From NCBI RefSeq assembly GCF_000213975.1, contig NZ_GL892076.1:2532748-2596747 (forward strand): a DNA stretch of 64,000 nucleotides, read 5' to 3'. This DNA comes from Centipeda periodontii DSM 2778 (GTDB lineage Bacteria > Bacillota > Negativicutes > Selenomonadales > Selenomonadaceae). This document shows positions 1-8,153 of the stretch, piece after piece (position 1 is the first letter of the stretch; every line of letters starts with the position of its first letter). A program made the translations under genes and the position numbers. Under the pieces are notes generated by a model that was not told the DNA's origin, did not search any database, and worked only from the letters and a program-made list of their open reading frames with translations.

Positions 1-22
1 AAGCTAAGATGCCATAATTCTA

Positions 23-72
23 GCCTTCCCCGTTTGACGGGGAAGGGGGACCGCGCAAGCGGTGGAAGGGGC
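23..72. repeat. GC-rich palindromic repeat, copy 1
   Basis: The site has a CCTTCCCCGT / ACGGGGAAGG hairpin followed by GGGGACCGCGCAAGCGGTGG and AAGGGGC. The same two-part layout (C/G-run hairpin plus a CCGC-TTACG-GCGG box) recurs at 503-553, 15069-15110, 15227-15306, 16533-16568, 57105-57157 and 59779-59832, always between genes. It resembles REP/BIME-type extragenic elements; no associated transposase is visible in the window. Confidence 0.7.
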
Positions 73-120
73 ACAAAAAGGGGCGTTGTACGAAGTTTTA
101 GCTTCGTGCAACAACCCCTT
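73..120 (-). terminator. Hairpin terminator downstream of Rpn fragment
   Basis: Arms 79-95 and 102-119 pair almost fully around TTGCACGAAG/CTTCGTGCAA, and the minus strand runs into TTTTTG. It lies downstream of the minus-strand fragment at 200-496. The same stem core is used at 2191-2234 and, in diverged form, at 59737-59776. Confidence 0.6.
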
Positions 121-132
121 TCCGACACAGTT

Positions 133-178
133 CGGGCAAAAAAGATGCGTCAAGATGACTGTGCTGAATTTATCAGTG
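133..178 (+). repeat. Partial copy of MITE-like element
   Basis: This 46-bp stretch matches 59026-59071 at about 42 of 46 positions and ends in TTTATCAGTG, the inner part of the inverted repeat that bounds the 58914-59077 element. The left end of the element is absent here, so this is a truncated right-hand copy. Confidence 0.6.
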
Positions 179-199
179 CTTCCCTAACACCGCAGATCC

Positions 200-496
200 T
201 TACAGCATTGCCTTGTACCGCGCCCACTCCGACTGCGGAATCGCAAGCAAATCCATCGCTTTTTCTGCTGTGAGTGACAGCTTCCTCATTACGCCTCGGA
301 TGGACGCCAGATATGCACGCTCTTCCCCCTGTTCTCTTCCCTGTTCTATACCTTGCTCCCGCCCATGTTCATACTCTTCTTTCAGCAGTTGCTCCCACCT
401 TGCGCTCATGCTGCTCACTCCTTCCTCGTATCCATTGTCATCCCCCTCCTCTGCTCTCATGTTAGCGTATTCGTGATAGGAGTGCAATACCGCCAA
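200..496 (-). pseudogene. Rpn-family nuclease remnant (C-terminal part)
   Basis: The 98 codons match only the C-terminal tail style of the Rpn/PD-(D/E)XK family gene at 20234: a charged, Gln/Glu/Arg-rich coiled stretch (HGREQGIEQGREQGEERAY) followed by LSLTAEKAMDLL, which parallels NLSAEKAMDAL at the end of the full gene. The nuclease core with its D and ExQ residues is missing. The only usable start is a TTG at 496, and directly upstream lies a GC-rich palindromic repeat (503-553), so the 5' part appears to have been lost at that junction. A short functional protein cannot be excluded, but a decayed gene is the simpler reading. Confidence 0.6.
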
Positions 497-502
497 TAAA
501 AA

Positions 503-553
503 GCCTCCCCCGTCGCAACGGGGGAGGGGAACCGCGTAAGCGGTGGAAGGGGC
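503..553. repeat. GC-rich palindromic repeat, copy 2; likely flagellin terminator
   Basis: On the minus strand the copy reads CCTCCCCCGT-TGCG-ACGGGGGAGG followed by CTTTTTA, a strong intrinsic terminator placed 24 bases after the flagellin stop codon. The CCGCTTACGCGG box precedes it. The repeat may therefore have been recruited as the end of the flagellin transcript. Confidence 0.65.
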
Positions 554-576
554 GCTTTGAACGTCAGCCCCTGAAC

Positions 577-1983
577 TTACTGCAACAGACTCAGTACCGC
601 ACTCGAGTTCTGGTTCGCCTGTGCAAGCATTGCCTGTGCCGACTGCGTGAGCACGTTGTGCTTCGTATACGCCGTCATTTCCTTCGCCATATCCGCATCA
701 CGAATCGTGGACTCTGACGCCTGCACATTCTCGGATGCAACAACAAGGTTGTTGCTCGTATAGCCGAGCCGGTTCTGCGCCGCACCGATGGCGACCGCCT
801 GATCCGTCGCACGGATCAGTGCATTCTGGAAGACATTGATCGCGGCATTTGCCGCCTCCTGCGTCGTCACCTGGATCTTCGGACCCGCACCGACAACGCC
901 GTTCCACACCTTCGAGTGCGGTGAGGAAAGCGGCGGGGTAGGCGTCGGTATCGGTGTATGATCCCAGCCCTGTCCGTCGCCGGACTGAAGCCCGAGCGCC
1001 GCAGAGCGCATATCGGTAAGGCCAACCTTGACTGCTTGGTTTGCTCTCGTTCCTGTCTGAAGAACCAAGGAGTTGTCAGGAGAAGGATTCTGTGCACGCA
1101 CCGTCTCGCGGAAGTCGTCGAGCACGGCATTGACATCGTTGCGCATATGCCCGTCGCGTCCCATCACACGGAATGTGATGCCCGAAACCTGCCCCTCAAC
1201 GCCCGGAATTGTCGAAGTAATAGAAACGGCGGGCTGATTGTCCGGCGTATAAACCGGTTTGCCGTATTCATCAAAGCCGACATGCGCAGATGTCTCAAAT
1301 ATACCGGCATCCGTTGCCGTAATGAGCCCGATCATGTCATTGATGTTGGTATTGAGGATGGGGTTGATCGTACCCGAGTAGGTGACACCGTTCTTTGTCC
1401 ACGTTGCCGTAACGCTGTCGTACGGATCGATGGAGAGGGAACTGCCGTCGCGCCGCTTGAGATTGATGAGCTTTGTCACATCCGTCGTATCTTTTGCAAG
1501 GCTCATATTTGCATACGTCGCGCGCGTTCCCATTCCGGTCTGCCCGACCACAATTCCATTCTGCGACCCGTCAATCAGATACTTCCCGTTGTACGTCGTC
1601 AGTGCATTGTCGTCGATCTGGTCGATCATGCGGTCGACTTCCTTCTGAATCAACGCGCGATCCTCATCCGTGTTCGTATCGTTCGCAGCATTGATCGCCT
1701 TGTCCTTGAGCGTCTTCAGGATCTCGATCGTGGACTGCACCGCGCCCTCTGCCGTCCGCAACAGAGCAGAGCCATTCTTTGTGTTGTTGTCATCCTGATC
1801 GAGTGCACGCACCTGCACGCGCATCCGCTCGGAGATCGCCATCCCCGAAGCATCATCGCCGGCGCTGTTGATTTTCATACCCGAGGAAACCTTTTGCAGG
1901 CTCTTCGACAGCTCACTCTGATTCTTGTTGAGCGTATTGAGCGTATTCACCGCCGCCATATTATTTTTGACCACCATCGCCAT
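577..1983 (-). CDS. Flagellin
   Basis: Structural subunit of the flagellar filament, secreted by the flagellar type III system. The 468 residues begin with the conserved D0/D1 N-terminus (NNMAAVNTLNTLNKNQ; SSGMKINSAGDDASGMAISE at about 34-52) and end with the matching C-terminal helix (TSNNLVVASENVQASES, then AQANQNSSAVLSLLQ). The middle, about residues 170-370, is variable and carries a proline-rich piece (HTPIPTPTPPLSSPHS) not typical of the conserved core. An ATG preceded by GGGAGG fixes the start. It is monocistronic by appearance: a sigma-D-like promoter lies at 2065-2095 and a terminator-forming repeat follows the stop. The exposed middle domain is a plausible target for glycosylation, but nothing here proves that. 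Confidence 0.95.
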   Translation of the reverse strand: MAMVVKNNMAAVNTLNTLNKNQSELSKSLQKVSSGMKINSAGDDASGMAISERMRVQVRALDQDDNNTKNGSALLRTAEGAVQSTIEILKTLKDKAINAANDTNTDEDRALIQKEVDRMIDQIDDNALTTYNGKYLIDGSQNGIVVGQTGMGTRATYANMSLAKDTTDVTKLINLKRRDGSSLSIDPYDSVTATWTKNGVTYSGTINPILNTNINDMIGLITATDAGIFETSAHVGFDEYGKPVYTPDNQPAVSITSTIPGVEGQVSGITFRVMGRDGHMRNDVNAVLDDFRETVRAQNPSPDNSLVLQTGTRANQAVKVGLTDMRSAALGLQSGDGQGWDHTPIPTPTPPLSSPHSKVWNGVVGAGPKIQVTTQEAANAAINVFQNALIRATDQAVAIGAAQNRLGYTSNNLVVASENVQASESTIRDADMAKEMTAYTKHNVLTQSAQAMLAQANQNSSAVLSLLQ

Positions 1984-2064
1984 AAAGACTGCCTCCCTGA
2001 CTCTTATCTATGGTTTTGTACCGAAATAATTGCATAAACAGACGCAGTTACTCCGTCCTGAAAA

Positions 2065-2095
2065 TTATATCGATGAAATATATGCACGACTTAAC
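2065..2095 (-). promoter_or_regulatory. Possible sigma-28 (SigD/FliA) promoter of flagellin
   Basis: Minus strand: GTTAAG, 16-base spacer, then TCGATATAA. This approaches the motility sigma consensus (TAAA, N15-16, CCGATAT) and lies about 80-110 bases upstream of the flagellin ATG. The -35 half is imperfect. Confidence 0.45.
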
Positions 2096-2190
2096 ATCTG
2101 CCACAAATTTTTCATACGAGTTCATTTCATACCATGTAGCTTGCGGATTTTTGTGATGGTATATTTGCTCTCCTCCGAAACTCTCCCATA

Positions 2191-2234
2191 CAAAAAGGCT
2201 GTTGCACGAAGTTTTCTAGCTTCGTGCAACAGCC
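2191..2234 (-). terminator. Terminator of the chemoreceptor gene
   Basis: Perfect 15-bp stem (2197-2211 with 2220-2234; GGCTGTTGCACGAAG) with an 8-base loop, followed on the minus strand by TTTTTG. It sits about 50 bases after the stop of the gene at 2282-4000. Confidence 0.85.
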
Positions 2235-2281
2235 GCTTCCTTTATGTCGAGCAGGGCATTGCCGGAGCTGCCCATCCGATT

Positions 2282-4000
2282 TTATACCTTAAATTTGTTC
2301 GTCTCGGACTGCAGATCCGTCGCCATATCGGCAAGGCTGCGGCTCGAAGAAGCGATCTCCTCCATGCCCGCTGCCTGCTCCTCGGTCGCGGCAGAGACGT
2401 TCTGCGACTCGCTGCCGATCCCCTTTGCCGAGCTGTCTACGGCGCCCATGCCCTCGATAATCGAATTCATATTCTCACGCAGCTCAAGGACGCGCTTGCT
2501 GACCGCGAGCGATGCCGTCTTGACATCCTCGACCATGCTCAGGATGAGTGAGAAGGTTTCGCCCGTCGCGGTGACGTTCTCCTTGCCCTTCTCCGCCTCG
2601 CGGCGTCCTTCCTCCATCGAGGAAACGGCGTGGTTCGTCTCGTCCTGAATGCTGCGGATGAGTTCGGAGATCTGCTGGGAGGCGTTCTGTGACTCCTCCG
2701 CGAGCTTTCGGACCTCCTCGGCGACCACGGCAAAGCCGCGACCATGCTCGCCCGCACGCGCTGCTTCGATTGCCGCATTGAGTGCGAGAAGGTTCGTCTG
2801 TCCCGAGATGCTCGAGATGATCTCGACGATGTTGCCGATCTCCTGCGAGCGCTCGCCAAGCTTGCTGACGATCTCGCCCGTCTGCTGCACCGTCGCCGCA
2901 ATCGAGTTCATCTGCTCGACCGTCGTCTGGACGAAGGCATTGCCCTCCGCCGCCTTCTCCGCCGTCGCCTGCGTCTGCTCACGCGCACGGCGCTGGTTCG
3001 TGATTGCCTCCTCGAGACCGCGTTGGAACTCCTGCACTGTTATGCGGCTCTCGTCGATGATCTGGAGCTGCTTCTCTGCCGCCTCCGCGACCTCGGTGAT
3101 GGACTGGGCGACGTTCTGCGTCGCCTGTGCCGACTGGTTCGCGTTCGCCGTCAGCTCCTCCGATGAGCCCGCCACATCCGTCGCCGTCGTCTTGATCTTG
3201 CGGATCATCTTCTGCATGCTCTCGACCATTGTGTTGAACTGGTGCGCGATATGTGCGAACTCGTCATCGCCGTCCAGCATGATCTTCGAGCGCAGATCGC
3301 CGCCTGCAATGTGACGCGCGCCGTCGAGAATCGTATCCACGGAGTTCTTGATATTCTTGAGGAGGAGCACGAGGATCACGATCGAGAGAATGACCACAAT
3401 GGTAAGCGCGACGATCGTCGTCATCCATACCCCAGAGAATACATCCTCACTGTGTGCCATCTCCGCACGCGCGAGGCGCACGCTGTCCGCCTTATCCTCC
3501 TCAAGGATATCCGTCATGCGTTTGTAGACATCCGCCTGTTCGTTAAATCCGAGGAGGACGGCGCCCGCCTGATTTCCCGCATTGATGAGATCCGTCGCGT
3601 GCTGACGCGCTACTGCATAATTTTTACGCTCCTGCTTGAGTTTTTCGAGGCGCTCGAGTTTCTGCGTGCGATCCGCCTCGTTCTGGAACGGAGCCTCCTT
3701 AATCGCCTGCTCATACTCATCGTATGCCTTGTTCAGCTTCTGCGTAAGCTGGGAGAGCAGTCCCGCTGCACGGGAACGCTCCGCCTCGTTCGGCGCTGTG
3801 ATGCGCATGAGTTCGTATTCGCGTCCCTCTGCCGAGAGCGACTGCACCTGACCGCCCACGTTGAGGACGTGGGCCCAGCTGAACACACTGACCGTGTTGT
3901 TGTTGAGCACGCCGCTCGCATGATTTGCATAGAATCCGTAGCCGGCAAACATGACGACCAGAAATCCGATGCTCAGCACAATTTTCTTTGCTACCGACAT
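2282..4000 (-). CDS. Methyl-accepting chemotaxis protein
   Basis: Transmembrane chemoreceptor of 572 residues that signals through CheW/CheA. It has an N-terminal membrane helix (about 7-25), a roughly 160-residue helical periplasmic sensor resembling four-helix-bundle domains, a second membrane helix (about 190-213), a HAMP linker, and a long cytoplasmic coiled coil with the hairpin tip motif [20 protein letters not shown]. Start ATG has GGAGGG upstream. It is a single-gene unit with an extended -10 promoter upstream and a strong hairpin terminator downstream; the flagellin gene follows on the same strand. The ligand cannot be told from sequence. Confidence 0.93.
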   Translation of the reverse strand: MSVAKKIVLSIGFLVVMFAGYGFYANHASGVLNNNTVSVFSWAHVLNVGGQVQSLSAEGREYELMRITAPNEAERSRAAGLLSQLTQKLNKAYDEYEQAIKEAPFQNEADRTQKLERLEKLKQERKNYAVARQHATDLINAGNQAGAVLLGFNEQADVYKRMTDILEEDKADSVRLARAEMAHSEDVFSGVWMTTIVALTIVVILSIVILVLLLKNIKNSVDTILDGARHIAGGDLRSKIMLDGDDEFAHIAHQFNTMVESMQKMIRKIKTTATDVAGSSEELTANANQSAQATQNVAQSITEVAEAAEKQLQIIDESRITVQEFQRGLEEAITNQRRAREQTQATAEKAAEGNAFVQTTVEQMNSIAATVQQTGEIVSKLGERSQEIGNIVEIISSISGQTNLLALNAAIEAARAGEHGRGFAVVAEEVRKLAEESQNASQQISELIRSIQDETNHAVSSMEEGRREAEKGKENVTATGETFSLILSMVEDVKTASLAVSKRVLELRENMNSIIEGMGAVDSSAKGIGSESQNVSAATEEQAAGMEEIASSSRSLADMATDLQSETNKFKV

Positions 4001-4073
4001 TTCTCAATTCCCTCCATAAACTTGCAGGAGTTCCCTCCATCTCAGAATGTAAAACTTTCCCAGACTATTTTTG

Positions 4074-4082
4074 ATTATAGCA
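4074..4082 (-). promoter_or_regulatory. Extended -10 promoter of chemoreceptor gene
   Basis: Minus-strand TGCTATAAT, a consensus -10 with the TGn extension, 75-80 bases upstream of the ATG at 4000. No good -35 is seen at 17-base spacing, as is usual for extended -10 promoters. Confidence 0.5.
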
Positions 4083-4124
4083 CTGTCGCTTGCAAAAAAC
4101 CATATAGCGGCAAAGTTTTTTCTA

Positions 4125-4133
4125 TGCTATACT
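4125..4133 (+). promoter_or_regulatory. Extended -10 promoter of small membrane protein gene
   Basis: Plus-strand TGCTATACT (TGn plus TATACT), about 40 bases upstream of the ATG at 4174. It diverges from the chemoreceptor promoter at 4074-4082. Confidence 0.45.
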
Positions 4134-4173
4134 AACTTTATTCTTACAAAAATATACAAAAGGACGGACAGCT

Positions 4174-4503
4174 ATGGCAAAAATGTTGAAAAAGCTCCAA
4201 CAAAAGATAACTCCGCCGGAAAAACCGCGACCGGTACGCCCGCCCGGAAAGGATTATCTGCTCCTCATCCTCATGGCGTTCACCGTCATCGTCATGATCG
4301 CAGCATGGCAGGATCTGGACAGCCTCACACTCACAATGTATATTCTGCTGACGCTCTCGCTTGGGCTTACCTACACGCGGCGACACGCGACGGATCGGCT
4401 TTCCGAGTTTCAAATGATGATTGTCACGCGCGCCAGCTTCGTCACCATCGGCATGGCGGGTGCCCTCTTCCTCTTCGACGCCTACCGACGCTTCTTTGCA
4501 TAG
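4174..4503 (+). CDS. Small hypothetical membrane protein
   Basis: The product is 109 residues. A short basic, proline-rich N-terminus (TPPEKPRPVRPPG) precedes three hydrophobic segments at about 28-45, 53-67 and 84-102, so it is likely an inner-membrane protein with a cytosolic N-terminus. AGGACGG precedes the ATG, and a promoter with extended -10 lies upstream. I do not recognise the family and there is no catalytic motif. It is one of very few plus-strand genes in this part and stands alone between the divergent chemoreceptor gene and the convergent LPS operon. Confidence 0.75.
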   Translation: MAKMLKKLQQKITPPEKPRPVRPPGKDYLLLILMAFTVIVMIAAWQDLDSLTLTMYILLTLSLGLTYTRRHATDRLSEFQMMIVTRASFVTIGMAGALFLFDAYRRFFA

Positions 4504-4521
4504 AAATATGGGGGTGTATCT

Positions 4522-4617
4522 ATGCCCGAACTAAGTCGTTTTGGTGGTATGATAATATATATGTTCTTCAAGGATATCGGGCAACACCACAACCCCCATG
4601 TGCACGTTTACTACTGA
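4522..4617 (+). pseudogene. Truncated DUF4160 gene start
   Basis: A 31-codon frame opens with MPELSRFGGMIIYMFFKDI and ends QHHNPHVHVYY before a TGA. That is the conserved first third of DUF4160 proteins (MPELSRFYG...; HxPHxHVYYGEYEA), broken exactly where GEYEA should follow. GGGGGTG lies 5 bases upstream of the ATG. The rest of the domain is absent and the two-way terminator at 4639 follows. DUF4160 genes often pair with DUF2442 in small two-gene units; no partner is left here. Confidence 0.6.
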
Positions 4618-4638
4618 AACAAAAATCGTACAGACACA

Positions 4639-4678
4639 AAAACGCGGCTCATCTCCCTTGAGAAATGAGCCGCGTTTT
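4639..4678. terminator. Bidirectional terminator between plus-strand gene and LPS operon
   Basis: A 14-bp stem (AAAACGCGGCTCAT, 4639-4652, with 4665-4678) carries A-runs on its left and T-runs on its right, so it can stop transcription from lptB on the minus strand and from the plus-strand gene at 4174. Confidence 0.85.
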
Positions 4679-4688
4679 CGTATGTTCT

Positions 4689-5408
4689 TTACAAGCTGAA
4701 ATTCTCTCCAAGGTAGAACTTCCGTGCGATTGGACTCTCGGCGATGGTCTTGCTGTCGCCCTCAAGGAGGAGTTTGCCCTCGCTGAGGAGGTAGACGCGA
4801 TCGACGATGTGGAGCGTCTCACGGACGTTGTGATCGGTAATGAGAATGCCCATACCACGTTGCCGCAGATATTCGATGATCTCCTGGATGTCGGCGACGG
4901 CGAGCGGATCAACGCCCGCAAACGGCTCGTCAAGCAGAATGAACTGCGGCTCAAGTGCGAGGCAGCGCGCGATCTCGACGCGGCGGCGCTCACCGCCCGA
5001 GAGCTCCGTACCGCGCCGGCCGCGGACGTGTCCAATGTGGAACTCCTCAAGGAGTCCGTCGAGCTTGTGCTTCTGCTCTGCCTTCGATAGTTTCGTCGTC
5101 TCGAGGATTGCAGCAATGTTCTCCGTAACGGTGAGCTTGCGAAAGATCGACGGCTCCTGCGTAAGATAACTGATGCCGAGCTCCGCACGCCGATACATGG
5201 GGTAGTCCGTGATGCAGATGTCAGAGAGATAGACATCGCCGTGCGTCGGCTTCTCAAGCCCGACGATCATGTAGAATGTCGTCGTCTTTCCTGCACCGTT
5301 GGGCCCTAGGAGTCCGACGATCTCCCCCTTGTCGATGCGGACGGAGATGTGGTCAACGACGGTGCGGCTGCCGAATTTCTTGATAAGGTTGCGGGATTCG
5401 AGATACAA
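4689..5408 (-). CDS. lptB: LPS export ABC transporter ATP-binding protein LptB
   Basis: Cytosolic ATPase (239 residues) that powers extraction of LPS from the inner membrane with LptF/LptG and passes it to LptC/LptA. Visible motifs: Walker A GPNGAGKTT (about 37-45), signature LSGGERRRVEIAR, Walker B FILLDEPFAGVDP and the H-loop TDHNVRE. Length is that of the family. The start is a TTG with GAGGGGG 7 bases upstream. It is the last gene of the LPS operon, 12 bases after lptA, and is followed by a strong terminator. The membrane partners LptF/LptG are not in the window. Confidence 0.95.
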   Translation of the reverse strand: MYLESRNLIKKFGSRTVVDHISVRIDKGEIVGLLGPNGAGKTTTFYMIVGLEKPTHGDVYLSDICITDYPMYRRAELGISYLTQEPSIFRKLTVTENIAAILETTKLSKAEQKHKLDGLLEEFHIGHVRGRRGTELSGGERRRVEIARCLALEPQFILLDEPFAGVDPLAVADIQEIIEYLRQRGMGILITDHNVRETLHIVDRVYLLSEGKLLLEGDSKTIAESPIARKFYLGENFSL

Positions 5409-5420
5409 AATGGCGCCCCC

Positions 5421-6116
5421 TCACTCGCTCACAGCCGTGCCGTCATCCGCGAGGTAGACGGTCATATGATTGCTGCGCGCCATGTTGTTTCCCTGAAACA
5501 CCCATGCACTGCCATCGAGCACGACATACGGTCGTTCCGCACTGCCGAAATACTCCATGCGGTCGCCGCCGCCCTCAAGATCGCGCGGCGGGCTGACGAT
5601 GTGCGCGTTGCCCGTGCCGACAAAGCGGTTTTCCTTCATCCATCCCTCAAGCCGATCGGCACTGAGTGTCCCGTCGGCACTCGTGATCGTTCCGCCGCTG
5701 TCCGCGAGGATGTAATCGTTCTGCGAAGGGTAGTAGTCAAGCTGCGCACCCGTAAACGTGCGCCCCGCTTTGACCATATGAACACTGCCCGTCGCCTGCC
5801 AGTGCTCCTGCCCGATCCCAAAGAGACGGTCACAGGACAGATTCATGTCGTCACGCACGGCACGGACACCGCCCTCGACAGTGCCCTCCTCGGTGTGCGT
5901 ATTATACGTGGCACGCGCGCCCTCGACCCGGCTCGGCCCCTGTTCCATGCGGACGTTCGTCTCTGCCGTAATGAGTCCCGTGCGTGTATCGTAGGTGAGG
6001 CTGTCTGCCGTGACGCTGGTCGGCTGTGTGCCTTGCTCGGCAGCACCTGCCGCCGTGCCGATCGCTCCCGCCGCGAGCAGTACGAGAAGCCCTCGATACA
6101 ATTTCTTTTTCGTCAT
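5421..6116 (-). CDS. lptA: Periplasmic LPS bridge protein LptA (OstA-like)
   Basis: Predicted periplasmic component of the Lpt bridge that carries LPS to the outer membrane. The 231 residues start with a signal peptide (basic MTKKKLYR, hydrophobic LLVLLAAGAIGTAAGAA, cleavage near AAG-AAE at about 25), followed by an OstA-type beta-jellyroll with repeated G-D/T-x-V strands (for example TADSLTYDTRTGLITAETNV). Its ATG overlaps the lptC stop as ATGA, implying coupled translation. E. coli LptA is shorter (about 185), so this copy has an added strand or two. Confidence 0.85.
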   Translation of the reverse strand: MTKKKLYRGLLVLLAAGAIGTAAGAAEQGTQPTSVTADSLTYDTRTGLITAETNVRMEQGPSRVEGARATYNTHTEEGTVEGGVRAVRDDMNLSCDRLFGIGQEHWQATGSVHMVKAGRTFTGAQLDYYPSQNDYILADSGGTITSADGTLSADRLEGWMKENRFVGTGNAHIVSPPRDLEGGGDRMEYFGSAERPYVVLDGSAWVFQGNNMARSNHMTVYLADDGTAVSE

Positions 6117-6658
6117 TTCGCCCCACCTTTCTCTATATGTGCATTGCCTATGATGCTGAACCGCTGAAATCCATCTGTGCTCACAATGCGATCTCCCGTC
6201 GCACGGATATCATCGCGAATGAGCTCGGCGTCCCCCTCGGCACTGAGGCTGCCCTCTTCCGCTGTCCATGTGATCTTCTTCGCACGCAGGCTCGCCCCGT
6301 CGCTCGTCGTTGCCTCGATCGTACCCGTGAGCACGACATCGCGCGTCTTGCCGTCCATACGCCCCTCATCTGCATGCAGCGTGAGTGTGCGACCATCCTC
6401 CGTGTAAAAGGTTCCGTCGATTTTCAGCATGCTCGTATCGTTCGTGTCAATATCGACGTTTACTTTTTCCGCCGTCATCTTCCAGATCGTGCGTCCGTCG
6501 CGCTCCTCGCTGAGGCTATTGTCCACATAGGACATGACACGCGGACCGGATGGGGTATCCGTCTGTTGTGGAATTTCGGGCACCGTTGTGACCGCCCAAA
6601 TAACGAGTCCCGTGAGGAGGACGGCACCGCCGCCGTAAAGCCACTTGCTCTGAGCCAT
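6113..6658 (-). CDS. lptC: LPS export protein LptC
   Basis: Single-pass inner-membrane protein (181 residues) that receives LPS from LptBFG and hands it to LptA. A membrane helix at about 7-25 is followed by a periplasmic jellyroll with strand pattern like LptA (MLKIDGTFYTEDGRTLTLHA). The ATG shares one base with the lpxL stop (TGATG), with GGAGGGGG just upstream; a TTG three bases earlier is less likely. Position between lpxL and lptA supports the assignment because the LptC family is weakly conserved. Confidence 0.85.
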   Translation of the reverse strand: MAQSKWLYGGGAVLLTGLVIWAVTTVPEIPQQTDTPSGPRVMSYVDNSLSEERDGRTIWKMTAEKVNVDIDTNDTSMLKIDGTFYTEDGRTLTLHADEGRMDGKTRDVVLTGTIEATTSDGASLRAKKITWTAEEGSLSAEGDAELIRDDIRATGDRIVSTDGFQRFSIIGNAHIEKGGAK

Positions 6659-7569
6659 CAATCCCCCTCCTTCGCCGCCGACATGTGATGCTTGCCCGTC
6701 TTTTGCTCCTCAGGCGGGGTGTTCCAGCGCTTCTGAAACCAGATCCACTGCGTCGGATTTTCGCGGATGATCTTCTCAACGATCGCGGTCATCTGCACGG
6801 TGAACTCGTAGAGATCGCGGTCACTGTCGCCCGTATCCGGGCAGCGCATAATCTCACCGACGAGGACCTTGTGCTTGCCGTTGGGCTGACGCAGAATAAA
6901 TGCGGGTACGACGGGTGACTTGAACTTACGCGAGAAGACGGCGGGACCGAGCGGCGTCGATGCCGTACGTCCGAGGAACTCGATGAAGGCACCGCCGGGA
7001 CCGCCGTCCTGATCGGCGAGAAATCCGAGGAGACGCCCGCGTTTGAGAGCCCGTGCTGCCGCGATCAGCTCACTCGTCCCACGCGAGAAGATCTCGACGT
7101 GGATGGTCGCGCGCAGATCGTCGAGTGCGCGCGTGTACTCGATGTTCGGCTGCGGCTTTGCAATCGCGCTGACGGGGATACCGTTCAGTGTGAACGCCGC
7201 CGACAGCCACTCCCAACAGCCGACATGACCCGTGAGCACGACGACGCCGCGCCCCTCGGCAAGCGCCTCCTGCATGCGCTCAAGATGGTCGATCTCGATG
7301 TATTCACTGAGATTCTTTTCGTTCAGCATGGGCATGGCAAGGATGTCGAGAACATTGCGTGCCATATTGATAAAGGACGCACGCACGAGCTTCTTTGCCT
7401 CCGCCTCGTCAATGCCGAGTGCGGGCATCATGTGCTCCACAGCACGATTTCGCATCTTCGGAATGAGCAGATAGTAGAGATTGCCGAGCACCCAACCCGC
7501 TCCGAGCAGAACGGGGCGCGGCACGTGGCACGCGAGAAAGCTAAGAAACATGAGCGTATGATAGAGCAC
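6658..7569 (-). CDS. lpxL: Lipid A late acyltransferase (LpxL/HtrB family)
   Basis: Adds a secondary acyl chain to Kdo-lipid A, using acyl-ACP at the inner membrane. The 303 residues contain the HX4E catalytic motif as HVGCWE (about residue 115) and the family's later FFG-equivalent region with GGPGGAFIEFLGR. An N-terminal hydrophobic segment anchors it. Start is GTG with AAAGGAGGT 6-7 bases upstream. It overlaps lptC by one base. Only one such acyltransferase is present in the window, so penta-acyl lipid A is possible unless a second copy lies elsewhere. LpxL versus LpxM cannot be told apart by eye. Confidence 0.88.
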   Translation of the reverse strand: MLYHTLMFLSFLACHVPRPVLLGAGWVLGNLYYLLIPKMRNRAVEHMMPALGIDEAEAKKLVRASFINMARNVLDILAMPMLNEKNLSEYIEIDHLERMQEALAEGRGVVVLTGHVGCWEWLSAAFTLNGIPVSAIAKPQPNIEYTRALDDLRATIHVEIFSRGTSELIAAARALKRGRLLGFLADQDGGPGGAFIEFLGRTASTPLGPAVFSRKFKSPVVPAFILRQPNGKHKVLVGEIMRCPDTGDSDRDLYEFTVQMTAIVEKIIRENPTQWIWFQKRWNTPPEEQKTGKHHMSAAKEGD

Positions 7570-7595
7570 TGCCGCACCTCCTTTTTGCTGCCTTG

Positions 7596-8153
7596 CTACT
7601 GGGCAGCGCCGTCAACATCCGTTTGAAAGCTCGTGAGAACACGCTCCCACAGTCCCTGTGTCTTAAAGATGATCTCGTATATTTCACGCACGGCACCGCA
7701 TCCGCCGCGCTCCCCCGCGATGATCTGCGCAATCTCCTTTACCTCTGCCACAGCATCGCCCACCGCACACGGCAGCCCGACCATACGCATAATGGGGAGG
7801 TCGACGATATCGTCGCCGATGTAGGCGATCTCCTCATCGCGGAGTCCCGTCTTCGCCTTGATATCTGCATAGGCAGAGCGTTTGTCAAGATTGCCCTGAT
7901 AGACGAGGTCAATATGCAGTTCCTTTGCACGGTTCGCAACGATCGTGGACGAGCGTCCCGTAATAATTGCGGTCGCAATTCCGACCTTCCGTGCAAGTGA
8001 AATCGCAAGTCCATCCCGCACAAAGAACGGCTTATAGAGCTCACTCCCGTCAGGCGCAGCGTAGACGCACCCATTCGTAAGTACGCCATCCACATCGAGG
8101 ATGACACATTTGATTTTCTTCGCGCGGTCAATCGCACCTTCCCGAATCGGCAT
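7596..8153 (-). CDS. kdsC: 3-deoxy-D-manno-octulosonate 8-phosphate phosphatase KdsC
   Basis: HAD-type phosphatase that removes phosphate from Kdo-8-P. The 185 residues carry HAD motif I as VILDVDGVLTNG (about 17-28), motif II in IITGRSS, and motif IV GDDIVDLPIM; there is no cap domain, as expected for the tetrameric C0 KdsC. The ATG overlaps the kdsD stop (TGATG). Followed 26 bases later by lpxL. Together with kdsD, kdsA and kdsB it completes CMP-Kdo synthesis. Confidence 0.93.
   Translation of the reverse strand: MPIREGAIDRAKKIKCVILDVDGVLTNGCVYAAPDGSELYKPFFVRDGLAISLARKVGIATAIITGRSSTIVANRAKELHIDLVYQGNLDKRSAYADIKAKTGLRDEEIAYIGDDIVDLPIMRMVGLPCAVGDAVAEVKEIAQIIAGERGGCGAVREIYEIIFKTQGLWERVLTSFQTDVDGAAQ

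Noticed and set aside
958-2037. 359-codon plus-strand open frame
   Set aside because: Shadow of the flagellin gene on the other strand.
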